This document shows positions 1 through 7,231 of a DNA stretch of 16,790 nt, in pieces. This DNA is from Cytophagaceae bacterium. Lineage in GTDB: Bacteria; Bacteroidota; Bacteroidia; Cytophagales; Cytophagaceae. The position numbers and the translations under genes are program-made. The stretch spans positions 1 to 16,790 of the forward strand of contig JAGKWN010000095.1 of NCBI GenBank assembly GCA_021151805.1, read 5' to 3'. The notes under the pieces were generated by a model. It was given only the letters and a program-made list of their open reading frames with translations, was not told the DNA's origin and did not search any database. Positions within the stretch are counted from its first letter, which is position 1, and each line of letters opens with the position of its first letter.

Positions 1-193
1 ATGTAATTTATTCTATTAAGCCGCTAAGCACACAAATAAATTTCAACGCTTTTATAAATGGTCTTGCCTGCCGGGTAAGTTTTTCAGCATATTCAACCAT
101 TTTTTAATTTGGCCGCAAACACAGGAATTGCCTGAAGATTTTTTAACTTATATAGAGGACTATCTATTTTCAATCAAAATCCAGCTTTTTATA

Positions 194-1039
194 ATGCATA
201 TACTGATTCACAGAAAGTATGGCCTAAAACTATTGCTTCTGTTAATACTTTCCTTCACCGGACATACACATACCTTGGCACAGGATAAAATCAAACGGGA
301 TTCAATTACCCGTATATTAAAAAGTCAACCTTCCTTTTCAGTGTATAAAGACAATTATTTAATCACAGGAACAACGCTGGATGAAAAACCTTCAAACACG
401 AACTCAGACATTAAAATGCAGATCAGTGTCAAGCAAAGGATGAGTAATTCTGTTATGCCATTTAAAAGTTATCTCTATTTGACTTATACTCAAAAATCTT
501 TCTGGAAGGTTTATCAGCATTCAAGCCCGTTTGCAGAAACTATTTTTAATCCGGGTATTGGGCTGGGTAAATTCATCTTTAAAGATGGGCAGCAAATTGG
601 TGTTGGCACGCTGCAACTCGAACATGAATCCAATGGTACCGACAGCATTTTTTCCAGAAGCTGGAACTCTGTTTCTGTTAGCTACCTGGCATTGATTTCT
701 GAAAAAATTTCCCTGATCGGAAAATGCTGGATTCCTTTTTCTCTATATGATAACAAAGATCTGATAGATTATATTGGCTACGGAGAATTAACACTCGACT
801 GGGAAATTGTAAAAAACAAATTTGAAATAAGCACCCTGATCCGCAAGGGAGCGCAGCTGGACTGGAAAGGAAGCATTCAAACGAATATCTATTACAATCC
901 ACTGAAGAATTCAAACCAATATCTGTATCTGCAATTATTCAATGGCTATGCAGAGAATCTGATCAATTACAATAAGCTTACCAATATGATCCGTATCGGA
1001 ATCTGTATTCGTCCGAACAACAGAATATTCAAGCATTAA
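194..1039 (+). CDS. pldA: Outer-membrane phospholipase A (OMPLA/PldA family)
   Basis: The protein is a probable beta-barrel phospholipase that hydrolyses phospholipids misplaced in the outer leaflet of the outer membrane. From the ATG at 194 it has 281 residues. It starts with a basic stretch and a Leu-rich core ending in TLAQ, a good signal peptide. The OMPLA signature is clear: YTQKSFWKVY and FNPG are followed by LEHESNG and SRSWN. His144, Ser146 and Asn158 have the same spacing as the His142/Ser144/Asn156 triad of E. coli PldA. The reading frame stays open upstream to a TTG at 128, but that start would bury the signal peptide behind 22 residues, so 194 is preferred. The gene stands alone and converges on the aminotransferase gene. 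The family call is firm; substrate range and the dimer or calcium dependence known for E. coli are inferred. Confidence 0.9.
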   Translation: MHILIHRKYGLKLLLLLILSFTGHTHTLAQDKIKRDSITRILKSQPSFSVYKDNYLITGTTLDEKPSNTNSDIKMQISVKQRMSNSVMPFKSYLYLTYTQKSFWKVYQHSSPFAETIFNPGIGLGKFIFKDGQQIGVGTLQLEHESNGTDSIFSRSWNSVSVSYLALISEKISLIGKCWIPFSLYDNKDLIDYIGYGELTLDWEIVKNKFEISTLIRKGAQLDWKGSIQTNIYYNPLKNSNQYLYLQLFNGYAENLINYNKLTNMIRIGICIRPNNRIFKH

Positions 1040-1065
1040 AAAATCAAGATGAAATATACAGCAAC

Positions 1066-1094
1066 AAAAAAGTCCCGCTTGAACGAGACTTTTT
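1066..1094. terminator. Bidirectional hairpin terminator between convergent genes
   Basis: An A-tract and AAAAAGTC at 1066-1074 pair with GACTTTTT at 1087-1094 around a short loop that can pair further. The A and T runs on either side provide a U-tract in both directions. It lies between the stop of the phospholipase gene and the stop of the minus-strand aminotransferase at 1097, so it probably ends both transcripts. Confidence 0.75.
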
Positions 1095-1096
1095 AA

Positions 1097-2272
1097 TTAT
1101 TTCTTCAACCAGGCGTCAATGCGTGCTTCGGCTTCAATGATCTTTTCTATCGGCACACAAAGGGACGCTCTTAAATATCCCTCTCCTTTCTCGCCAAAGA
1201 TTGCTCCCGGCGTAAAGAACACATAGGCTTCATTTAACAAGCGGTCTATGAAAGCTGGTATATCACCAATAGCGACAGCATCTTTAGGTTTGCACCATAC
1301 AAATAAACCTACCTGCTTGCGACTGTATTCAAAGCCAAGCTTATCAAGTATACCGAATATTTTTTCTCTGCGGTCTGCATATACCTTATTGCGTTCTGCA
1401 TGCCATTCAGCCGTATTTTTGAACGCTTCGATCGCAGCTTTCTGCAAGCCCAGGTACATACCTGAATCAATATTACTTTTAACTGTTAACGCCGGATTCA
1501 GATAGATTGGTGAACCCACCATCATGCCTACTCTCCAGCCCGCCATGTTATGCGACTTACTCAATGAATTGAATTCAACAGCAACATCTTTTGCTCCGGG
1601 AATACTTAAGATACTGAACGGTTGTTTCTGATTTAAAACCAGGCTATATGGATTATCAAAACACAACAATATTTTATACTCTTTTGCAAATGCAACGATC
1701 TTTTCAATCTGCTCTCTATCGGCCTCCGCTCCGGTTGGCATGTGCGGATAATTCAGCCACATCATTTTAACCTTAGAGAGATCGAGTTTTTTCAATTCTT
1801 CAACATCCGGATGCCAGTTGCTTTTTTCGCTTAACGCATATTTACGCACCTGTCCGCCGATCAAGGTAGTTAAAGAAGTATAGGTAGGATAACCCGGATC
1901 CGGCACCAACACTTCATCTCCCGGATTTAAGAATGCCAGCGATACGTGCAGAATCCCTTCTTTAGAACCCATCAGCGGAAGTATTTCCGTATTTGGATCG
2001 AGATCAACGCCATACGTGCTTTTATAAAAAGAAGAGATACTATCTCTCAATTCAGGAATACCTCTGTAAGGCTGATACCCATGCGCATTCGGCAGCTTGG
2101 ATGTTTGTACCAATGCATTTACAGTAGCTTCAGACGGCGCCAGATCAGGACTACCGATACCAAAGCTGATCACATTTTTGCCTTCTTTATTTAATTTTGC
2201 AATCTCTTCCAGCTTACGGACAAAGTAGTATTCTTTAACCGTATTAAGCCTGTTTGCTGCGGGAATAATCAT
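1097..2272 (-). CDS. PLP-dependent class I/II aminotransferase, probably aromatic/aspartate type
   Basis: This is a fold-type I aminotransferase of 391 residues, the usual length. Visible family marks are the GxGSPDLAP start of the substrate region (38-46), NYPHMPTG (174-181, the N-P-x-x-P-T-G motif with Tyr in place of the first Pro), Asp206 and Tyr209 for the cofactor, the Schiff-base Lys239 in SLSKSHNMAGWR, and Arg368 in YLRAS for the substrate carboxylate. Its start overlaps the end of the prephenate dehydratase gene by 29 bases, so the two are surely cotranscribed. That context points to transamination of phenylpyruvate, and perhaps other aromatic or aspartate-family keto acids. Sequence alone cannot separate an aromatic from an aspartate or LL-diaminopimelate aminotransferase. 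No prephenate dehydrogenase or DAHP synthase gene follows it here. Confidence 0.88.
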   Translation of the reverse strand: MIIPAANRLNTVKEYYFVRKLEEIAKLNKEGKNVISFGIGSPDLAPSEATVNALVQTSKLPNAHGYQPYRGIPELRDSISSFYKSTYGVDLDPNTEILPLMGSKEGILHVSLAFLNPGDEVLVPDPGYPTYTSLTTLIGGQVRKYALSEKSNWHPDVEELKKLDLSKVKMMWLNYPHMPTGAEADREQIEKIVAFAKEYKILLCFDNPYSLVLNQKQPFSILSIPGAKDVAVEFNSLSKSHNMAGWRVGMMVGSPIYLNPALTVKSNIDSGMYLGLQKAAIEAFKNTAEWHAERNKVYADRREKIFGILDKLGFEYSRKQVGLFVWCKPKDAVAIGDIPAFIDRLLNEAYVFFTPGAIFGEKGEGYLRASLCVPIEKIIEAEARIDAWLKK

Positions 2273-3113
2273 TAACCAATTCTCCTTTTTTATATTCTCC
2301 TAAAATCTTTAAATCTTCTACAATGGAGTTGATTGCAATGCTTTTTTTGAATTTAGCATAATCAGTCCATTCACAATCAACATGAAAACGATATTCGTTT
2401 GCTGTACCAAAGACCGGCAACGACTGAATCTTTGATAAGTTGATCTCATTATCAACGATGATCTGTAACACCTTGGCCAACGCACCAACCTGATCCGGCA
2501 AGCGGAAGCTGATAGTGGCCTTATCTGGCACATCGTTTTTAAACTTATTTCCTTTTGACAGAACAAAGAAACGTGTAAAATTGTTTTTATACGTTTCAAT
2601 ACTTTCCTGTTCAAGTAATTTTAATCCATACAGTTCACATGCATATTTACTGGCAATGGCTGCAATATCTGTACTGTTATGCTCTTTGATATATTTTGCA
2701 CTATCCGCCGTATCATGATATTCCCTGCGTTCCATCATGGGTCTGTTCAGCAGATATTCCTCGCACTGGTTCAATGCCATGTAGTGTGACATTACCCAAC
2801 GTATATTATCTTCTTTTGTTTCAGGAATACACATGATATACTGCTTGATCTGCAGGTACACCTCACCAATGATCTTGAAACCATACTCTTCGATCAGTGC
2901 ATAATTAGGAAGGATAGACGCTGCGATGGAATTATCGACAGCCATGACAGCATAATCAACTGCACCTGTATTCAGCTGATTGCATAGCTGTCTGAAGGTT
3001 GAACATTCTTCAATGTCAATCTCTTCTCCAAAATAATAACGTGCTGTAATATCGTGAAAGGACGCACGCCCGCCCTGGATGGCTATCTTTAATCTGTTTT
3101 CTGATTTACTCAT
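2244..3113 (-). CDS. pheA: Prephenate dehydratase with C-terminal ACT domain
   Basis: The enzyme converts prephenate to phenylpyruvate, the committed step to phenylalanine. The 289 residues split into a dehydratase part (about 8-186) and an ACT regulatory part (about 198-278). The catalytic TRF motif is intact at 180-182 (NNFTRFFVLS). AVDNSIAAS at 58-66 stands where most relatives have an I-E-N-S motif, so Glu is Asp here. In the ACT part, GALAKVL (210-216) is normal, but the ESRP motif that contacts phenylalanine in many bacterial enzymes reads SLPV at 231-234, followed by EYRFHVD. There is no chorismate mutase domain. The gene is second in an operon, 30 bases after the small membrane protein gene, and overlaps the aminotransferase start. 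The family is certain; feedback control by phenylalanine may be altered. Confidence 0.9.
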   Translation of the reverse strand: MSKSENRLKIAIQGGRASFHDITARYYFGEEIDIEECSTFRQLCNQLNTGAVDYAVMAVDNSIAASILPNYALIEEYGFKIIGEVYLQIKQYIMCIPETKEDNIRWVMSHYMALNQCEEYLLNRPMMERREYHDTADSAKYIKEHNSTDIAAIASKYACELYGLKLLEQESIETYKNNFTRFFVLSKGNKFKNDVPDKATISFRLPDQVGALAKVLQIIVDNEINLSKIQSLPVFGTANEYRFHVDCEWTDYAKFKKSIAINSIVEDLKILGEYKKGELVNDYSRSKQA

Positions 3114-3143
3114 ACATGCTCTTTCTTCAAGAGTCGTAATTTT

Positions 3144-3689
3144 TTACATTACTTGTCTGATCTCATTTTTTACGAATTGCAAAGCCTCAGCCGTAGGTTC
3201 TGTCGGCAGTTGCATCAATACCTCTACAATTATTTTTGCCAGGTCAATAGCCTTGGCATCTGAGGGTACAATCTGTGCAGAGTTGTTGATCACTGAAACA
3301 ATATTCTCCATCGCGTCTTTCACATGCTTCCACGCTTCATCACTCATGTAAACCTGCTGAGACATATTATGCGCAAACTCTTCGCGGATATTGAACAGCA
3401 TCTGCTGCTTCAGTTGTCCGGCAGTCATACCCGGCTCATTACAACTCAGGATCAGGTTGTGCGGAGCAATACGTTCCAGAAACAAACAAACACGTTCGTA
3501 TGCCTGAAAACGGATCGGTAAAACCAATTCAGTATTTTTAACTTTTATATCAATATTTTTACTCTGTACCTCAAGCGCTCTCTTCTCAAATTCTTTTTGA
3601 AGAAAAATCTTAACGATCAGGAACATACCATACACTACCAATGCAGCCGGCAGAACAATTTTTATAAATTCGGATAAGAATTCTAACAT
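3144..3689 (-). CDS. Conserved single-span membrane protein of unknown function
   Basis: I do not recognise a named family. From the ATG at 3689 the product has 181 residues. One hydrophobic helix lies at about residues 10-29, a charged stretch follows (KEFEKRALEVQSKN), and then a soluble, mostly helical domain containing RFQAYERVCLFLERIAPHNL. Topology suggests an N-terminal anchor with a cytoplasmic domain. An in-frame start at 3767 would give 207 residues. It is rejected because a good promoter (3708-3739) lies downstream of that codon and only some 12-15 bases before the 3689 ATG. The gene leads the operon with pheA and the aminotransferase, but nothing in the sequence links it to aromatic metabolism. 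Confidence 0.7.
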   Translation of the reverse strand: MLEFLSEFIKIVLPAALVVYGMFLIVKIFLQKEFEKRALEVQSKNIDIKVKNTELVLPIRFQAYERVCLFLERIAPHNLILSCNEPGMTAGQLKQQMLFNIREEFAHNMSQQVYMSDEAWKHVKDAMENIVSVINNSAQIVPSDAKAIDLAKIIVEVLMQLPTEPTAEALQFVKNEIRQVM

Positions 3690-3707
3690 AACAGTATTTT
3701 TAATCTT

Positions 3708-3739
3708 CAAAAATATACAATTTTGAGGGATAATAACAA
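3708..3739 (-). promoter_or_regulatory. Bacteroidota-type promoter for the 3689-1097 operon
   Basis: On the minus strand TTG (3739-3737) is followed after 21 bases by TATTTTTG (3715-3708), an exact match to the -33 TTG / -7 TAnnTTTG pattern known for the primary sigma factor of Bacteroidota. Transcription would start at about 3701, leaving a 12-15 base leader before the ATG at 3689. This also settles the start of the membrane protein gene. Confidence 0.65.
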
Positions 3740-3750
3740 CGTTTAGGTGC

Positions 3751-3758
3751 TTCCTTTG
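3751..3758 (+). promoter_or_regulatory. Possible -7 element for the IscA-like gene
   Basis: TTCCTTTG, followed by CACC, resembles the TAnnTTTG element with one mismatch and lies about 25 bases before the GTG start at 3783. The nearest upstream TTG (3723-3725) is 25 bases away, longer than usual, so the call is weak. Confidence 0.3.
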
Positions 3759-3782
3759 CACCTGCACCCATAAACAGAATCT

Positions 3783-4100
3783 GTGTCAGCATTCCACCAA
3801 CATATTTTACCGCTTACCATTACGCAACTTGCTCTGAATCAGATTGCGCATATTAAGGCAACCAAAAACATTCCTGAAGGCTACGGATTGAGGATTGGCG
3901 TGCGCGGCAGCGGTTGCTCGGGTACCAGTTTCGTGCTGGGTTTTGACCAGAAAAAAGAAGGTGATAATGAATACCTGGTTGAAGGACTTCCTGTATACAT
4001 TGAGAAGAAACATATTTTATATGTTGCCGGTATTGAGCTGGATCATGAAGATTCAGAAGAAGTCTCAGGCTTTGTCTTTAATACGGGCGCGTCTTCTTAA
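3783..4100 (+). CDS. IscA/HesB-like (A-type Fe-S carrier fold) protein lacking C-terminal cysteines
   Basis: The 105-residue product has the A-type iron-sulfur carrier core: ALNQIAHIK, then GYGLRIGVRGSGCSGTSFVLGFD with the first conserved Cys (Cys45), then VYIEKKHILYVAGIELDHED and GFVFN. In IscA, SufA and ErpA two more cysteines follow in a C-G-C-G tail and help bind the cluster or iron. Here the chain stops at FNTGASS, and no other frame restores the tail. The last 23 bases overlap the end of the convergent folB gene. The start is taken as GTG 3783 because no ATG precedes the core. Fold membership is well supported. Carrier function is doubtful with only one of three ligands, so this may be a degenerate or specialised member. 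Confidence 0.8.
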   Translation: MSAFHQHILPLTITQLALNQIAHIKATKNIPEGYGLRIGVRGSGCSGTSFVLGFDQKKEGDNEYLVEGLPVYIEKKHILYVAGIELDHEDSEEVSGFVFNTGASS

Positions 4101-4443
4101 GTTCAATTTTTGATTTCAGGCACTCACCTCCTACCGGCGGATGCATTTTGGAAATAATTACGTGGGCCACTTCTACAAGGGGCTGTGTACGAAAGATTGC
4201 TTCAGTAATATTTTCCGCCAGCGTTTCAATCAAATATTTTGGCGTCTTCATAATTTCAGCGACCGTTGCATACACCCGTTCGTAATCAATGGTGTTTGCC
4301 AGTTCATCCTGAAAACCTTTCGCAGGCAACTGCATGGTTAAGTGTACATCAACCATAAAAATAGAACCTACTAATTTTTCCTGCGGATGAACTCCATGAA
4401 ACGCATGAAATTTAAGTCCTTCCAGAGATATGACTGCGCTCAT
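4078..4443 (-). CDS. folB: Dihydroneopterin aldolase
   Basis: The enzyme cleaves 7,8-dihydroneopterin to 6-hydroxymethyl-dihydropterin and glycolaldehyde in folate synthesis. Length (121 residues) and motifs are typical: LEGLKFHAFHGVHPQE with Glu22, TIDYERVY with Tyr54, LIETLAENI with Glu74, and the catalytic Lys99 in ISKMHPPVGG. These fall at or within one residue of the numbering known for the S. aureus enzyme. The ATG at 4443 sits three bases after the DivIVA stop codon, so it is the last gene of the WD40-divIVA-folB operon. Its 3' end overlaps the convergent IscA-like gene by 23 bases. Confidence 0.93.
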   Translation of the reverse strand: MSAVISLEGLKFHAFHGVHPQEKLVGSIFMVDVHLTMQLPAKGFQDELANTIDYERVYATVAEIMKTPKYLIETLAENITEAIFRTQPLVEVAHVIISKMHPPVGGECLKSKIELKKTRPY

Positions 4444-4446
4444 GAA

Positions 4447-5307
4447 TTAAATCGTATCAAAGAATGAACCTGAATTATCTTTGTCTTTTTTAGTTTCAGG
4501 CAATGGTTTCTTTTCCTCCTCCTTCTTTACATCCGCATCAAACAAGGAGTTTTGCGCTACAGGTTCTTTTTTCTCTGCCGGTTTTGGCTGCGGCTCGTAT
4601 GCCGGCGGAATAGTATGTGTCGGAAATAAGGTTGCTTCTACCTGCTTTGGCGCATCCGGATCAATAACCGGAGTTATAGGTTTAATGGTGGTTTTCAGTT
4701 CATGTGCGGTAAAATCTTTTTTCACATCTGTACTGATCGATTTGGCAGCTTCCAACACATTTTGAATACGTTCTTCGATTGCTTCTCTGCCGGTTTTATT
4801 CTTCTCGCGCTGTACACGATCCAGCAGACTTTCACCCAATGCCTGAATTTCGCGTATGGCGTTTTCTTTCTTGAATTCAATCTCTTTATATTCCTTCTGC
4901 AGCAATACAACATCATCTTCCAGACTTCCAACTAACGTCTTTGCTTCATGTTCGGCTTCTTCAACCATTTTGCGTGCGCGCGTTCTTGCTTCGCTCATAA
5001 TGGCTTCGGCATTCATCTGTGCTTCGCGCATGTGCAGATCTGATTGACGCTGCGCATGATCGATCAGATTCGCCCCTGTATCTTCAGCATTTTTAATCGT
5101 TTTGAAAAGAGAACTTTCAACTTCGCGTAAGCGGTTTACTTCGCGCTCCGCCAACTCAAGTCGCTTTTTAACTTCTCTGTTTTCATCCAGTAATTTTTCC
5201 CATTCTTGAGAAAGTGATTTCAAAAAAGCATCTACTTCTTCTTTGTCGTAACCTCTGAATACTTTATTGAAATCTTTTTGTCTTATTTCAATTGGGGTAA
5301 CTTTCAT
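4447..5307 (-). CDS. divIVA: DivIVA-domain coiled-coil protein
   Basis: The N-terminus carries the DivIVA signature: TPIEIRQKDFNKVFRGYD at 4-21 and EEVDAFL just after it, the part that binds curved membrane in Gram-positive relatives. A long charged coiled coil runs from about residue 30 to 195 (for example EWEKLLDENREVKKRLELAE). A tail rich in Pro, Lys and Glu follows, closing with GSFFDTI. At 286 residues it is longer than B. subtilis DivIVA because of the tail. It probably forms a scaffold at poles or the division site; its partners in Bacteroidota are not established. It lies 28 bases after the WD40 gene and 3 bases before folB, so the three are cotranscribed. Confidence 0.88.
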   Translation of the reverse strand: MKVTPIEIRQKDFNKVFRGYDKEEVDAFLKSLSQEWEKLLDENREVKKRLELAEREVNRLREVESSLFKTIKNAEDTGANLIDHAQRQSDLHMREAQMNAEAIMSEARTRARKMVEEAEHEAKTLVGSLEDDVVLLQKEYKEIEFKKENAIREIQALGESLLDRVQREKNKTGREAIEERIQNVLEAAKSISTDVKKDFTAHELKTTIKPITPVIDPDAPKQVEATLFPTHTIPPAYEPQPKPAEKKEPVAQNSLFDADVKKEEEKKPLPETKKDKDNSGSFFDTI

Positions 5308-5335
5308 GATCTATTTGTTAATGCGTTTTCCTTAT

Positions 5336-6265
5336 CTATTCGTGACCTTTTGCAAAGGGCATCTCCAGGTTCCAGATGGAAATGGTTCGGTCGTCACTCA
5401 CCGAAACAATGTTGTTATTAAAATCGGACCACCATAGTTTATTCACCGAAGTGCCGTGCCCGGCGTGCCGCGATTTATCTATTACTTTCAACAATTTAAA
5501 TTCTGCAGCGTTCCAGACTTTTATGGATTTATCCATACTGGCTGTTACAAAATATTTACCCGACTTACTGAATGCAATGTGGTTGATGGCATACATATGC
5601 GCCGGAATCGAATGCATGGGCGTATAGGTAAGCATGTCCCACACTTTCAGTTGCGCATCTCTGCCTGCGCTTAGCAGCAGATCTCCATCGGGAGAATAAG
5701 CCAGAGAAAACACAGAGTTTGTATGCCCCTTTAATGTATGTAATATTCGTAAGCTTGGAATGTCTATGACACGGATCAGGTGATCGCTGCTGCCGATCGC
5801 CAGTTGCTTTTTATTGGGATGTACAGCGATTACGCGAATACTCGCTTCTGAGATTTTTAATTTTGCAATCACACTAAGGTCCTTTGCATCCAGTACAATC
5901 AGGCAGCCGTCGCCGGTTGCAACAAGCACCCAGTCAAGAATTTTCTTAATGTCGAAAATCGCATCCTTAGTAATTTTGGCGTTGATCTTTTCTGTGTTTG
6001 AAATAGTATCAATCACATGCACACCTTCAAAATTCTGGCCAATCAGCAATTCATTGGCATCCTGGTCATAATGCAGCGCATACACTGAATTCGGGAGTGT
6101 AGCAATGAGTTTCCCTTCATCCGGTTTTTGCATATCCCAGGCCACGACCAGACCGTCTGCACCGGAGGTATAAAATGCAGAATCAGTAACACCATGTTCG
6201 AGTGCATAAATGGAATCTTTATGCCCTTTATACGTGCCGATTTTATGTACGTGAAGTCCTTGCAT
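5336..6265 (-). CDS. WD40-repeat beta-propeller protein
   Basis: The 309 residues form seven WD-type blades, enough for one closed propeller. The clearest end in VVAWDM, LKVWDM, IKVWNA and ISIWNL, and two begin with GH dipeptides (KGHKDSIYAL, KGHTNSVFSL). Blades two to four are degenerate (VHVIDT, LIVLDA, IRVIDI). There is no signal peptide or membrane segment, so it is probably a cytoplasmic protein-binding platform. It is the first gene of the operon with divIVA and folB. The promoter was not found with confidence in the 271-base gap shared with the divergent phosphopantetheinyl transferase gene. The fold is sure; the binding partner is unknown, and a link to DivIVA is only suggested by position. 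Confidence 0.87.
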   Translation of the reverse strand: MQGLHVHKIGTYKGHKDSIYALEHGVTDSAFYTSGADGLVVAWDMQKPDEGKLIATLPNSVYALHYDQDANELLIGQNFEGVHVIDTISNTEKINAKITKDAIFDIKKILDWVLVATGDGCLIVLDAKDLSVIAKLKISEASIRVIAVHPNKKQLAIGSSDHLIRVIDIPSLRILHTLKGHTNSVFSLAYSPDGDLLLSAGRDAQLKVWDMLTYTPMHSIPAHMYAINHIAFSKSGKYFVTASMDKSIKVWNAAEFKLLKVIDKSRHAGHGTSVNKLWWSDFNNNIVSVSDDRTISIWNLEMPFAKGHE

Positions 6266-6385
6266 ATATACTTGAAACGATCAGAAGCTGGTGCGAATCT
6301 GCATGAAATATGTCGACGCGCCAGACTAGACAATCATGCTATAAATTTACCAATTATTAAGGTATTATCCTCTGTATTAGCCTGA

Positions 6386-6535
6386 ATGTGCATAAATGGT
6401 ATTGAATCTGTTACGCCGGAATACGGTTACAGAATCAATCCAGGCTTGTTCCCAGGCGAATATTTACGCCTGCTGTATGATTTCTACCAACAAATTCTGA
6501 AAAAAGCCGTACTTTGTTTTACCATTTATAGTTGA
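6386..6535 (+). CDS. Possible 49-residue ORF ahead of the phosphopantetheinyl transferase gene
   Basis: An ATG at 6386 opens 49 codons that end in TGA at 6533-6535, one base before the next gene's ATG. The product begins MCINGIESVTPEYGYR and is otherwise unrecognised. A TGA directly precedes the ATG, so it cannot be the tail of a longer frame. The tight junction suggests translational coupling, but the only promoter-like element found (6510-6516) lies inside it. It also contains a short hairpin at 6453-6472 (CAGGCG/CGCCTG). It may be a small coupled peptide, a gene remnant or chance. Confidence 0.2.
   Translation: MCINGIESVTPEYGYRINPGLFPGEYLRLLYDFYQQILKKAVLCFTIYS
6510..6516 (+). promoter_or_regulatory. 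Possible -7 element for the phosphopantetheinyl transferase gene
   Basis: TACTTTG resembles TAnnTTTG with one base missing and would give a leader of about 14 bases before the ATG at 6537. No clear TTG is seen at the proper distance upstream, so support is modest. Confidence 0.3.
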
Positions 6536-6536
6536 A

Positions 6537-7157
6537 ATGCCATTAATCAACATTCATAACCTGAACGAGTCCAGAGCATGGGGACTTTGGAATATTCAAG
6601 AGGAACTTTCAGCGCTTGAAAAAACATACGTTTTTGCTTCTCATGAAAAGGAATACCTGGCAAGTATTTCGCATCCGCATAAAAAACAGGAATGGCTCGC
6701 CAGCCGGCTTACCGTAGGTCTGGTTTGTGAACATTTACAACTGCCTTATGCCGGCACTCAGAAAATGCCCGACAAACGTCCTTACCTATGCGAGCAGAAC
6801 GGTCATGTTTCCATCAGTCACTCGCATGCGTATGCTGCGGCAATTATCGATAAAAATAAACCTGTCGGAATTGATATTGAACGCATAGACACCAAAATTC
6901 TGGCCATACGGAAAAAATTTCTGTTTGAAGAAGAGTTTTCAGAAGATGTACGCCATATGACTCAATACTGGTGTATTAAAGAAACCGGCTATAAATTAGC
7001 GGGGGAAAAAGGACTTTCTTTAAAGGATGATATTATCGTTGATCCGTTTAGCAGCGGATTAGCCAGCGGCAGCACCAACATACATATCGGAGATTTATCT
7101 TATAAAATTGAGTTTTTTGAGCACGATAATTACATTCTTGCTTTTAACACCAATTAG
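6537..7157 (+). CDS. Sfp-type 4'-phosphopantetheinyl transferase
   Basis: The enzyme moves the phosphopantetheine arm of coenzyme A onto a serine of acyl or peptidyl carrier proteins. The 206 residues show the superfamily motifs in order: QEWLASR (51-57), KRPYL (80-84), NGHVSISHSH (88-97), VGIDIE with Mg-binding Asp113 and Glu115, and WCIKETGYK (145-153) with the conserved Trp, Lys-Glu pair and Lys. The length fits the Sfp/AcpT branch rather than the short AcpS type. No carrier protein, polyketide or fatty-acid gene is near, so the target (fatty-acid ACP or a secondary-metabolite carrier) cannot be read from context. It is divergent from the WD40 operon. Confidence 0.9.
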   Translation: MPLINIHNLNESRAWGLWNIQEELSALEKTYVFASHEKEYLASISHPHKKQEWLASRLTVGLVCEHLQLPYAGTQKMPDKRPYLCEQNGHVSISHSHAYAAAIIDKNKPVGIDIERIDTKILAIRKKFLFEEEFSEDVRHMTQYWCIKETGYKLAGEKGLSLKDDIIVDPFSSGLASGSTNIHIGDLSYKIEFFEHDNYILAFNTN

Positions 7158-7231
7158 AAATTTCTACCTTAAATGCCTTATTTTAAACCTTCGTCGGTTA
7201 AAAAACGTTAGATATTCAAAAATTTTCATAC

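Noticed and set aside
8..100. Minus-strand frame of 30 residues starting MVEYAEKLTRQARPF
   Set aside because: It is short, has no upstream promoter or ribosome site, and no recognisable motif; the first 127 bases are otherwise featureless.
128..193. N-terminal extension of the phospholipase from TTG 128
   Set aside because: It would put 22 residues before a good signal peptide, which begins at the ATG at 194.
4702..4935. Plus-strand frame opposite divIVA, hydrophobic and Phe-rich
   Set aside because: It is the complement of Lys/Glu-rich coiled-coil codons, which always reads as Phe/Leu-rich on the other strand.
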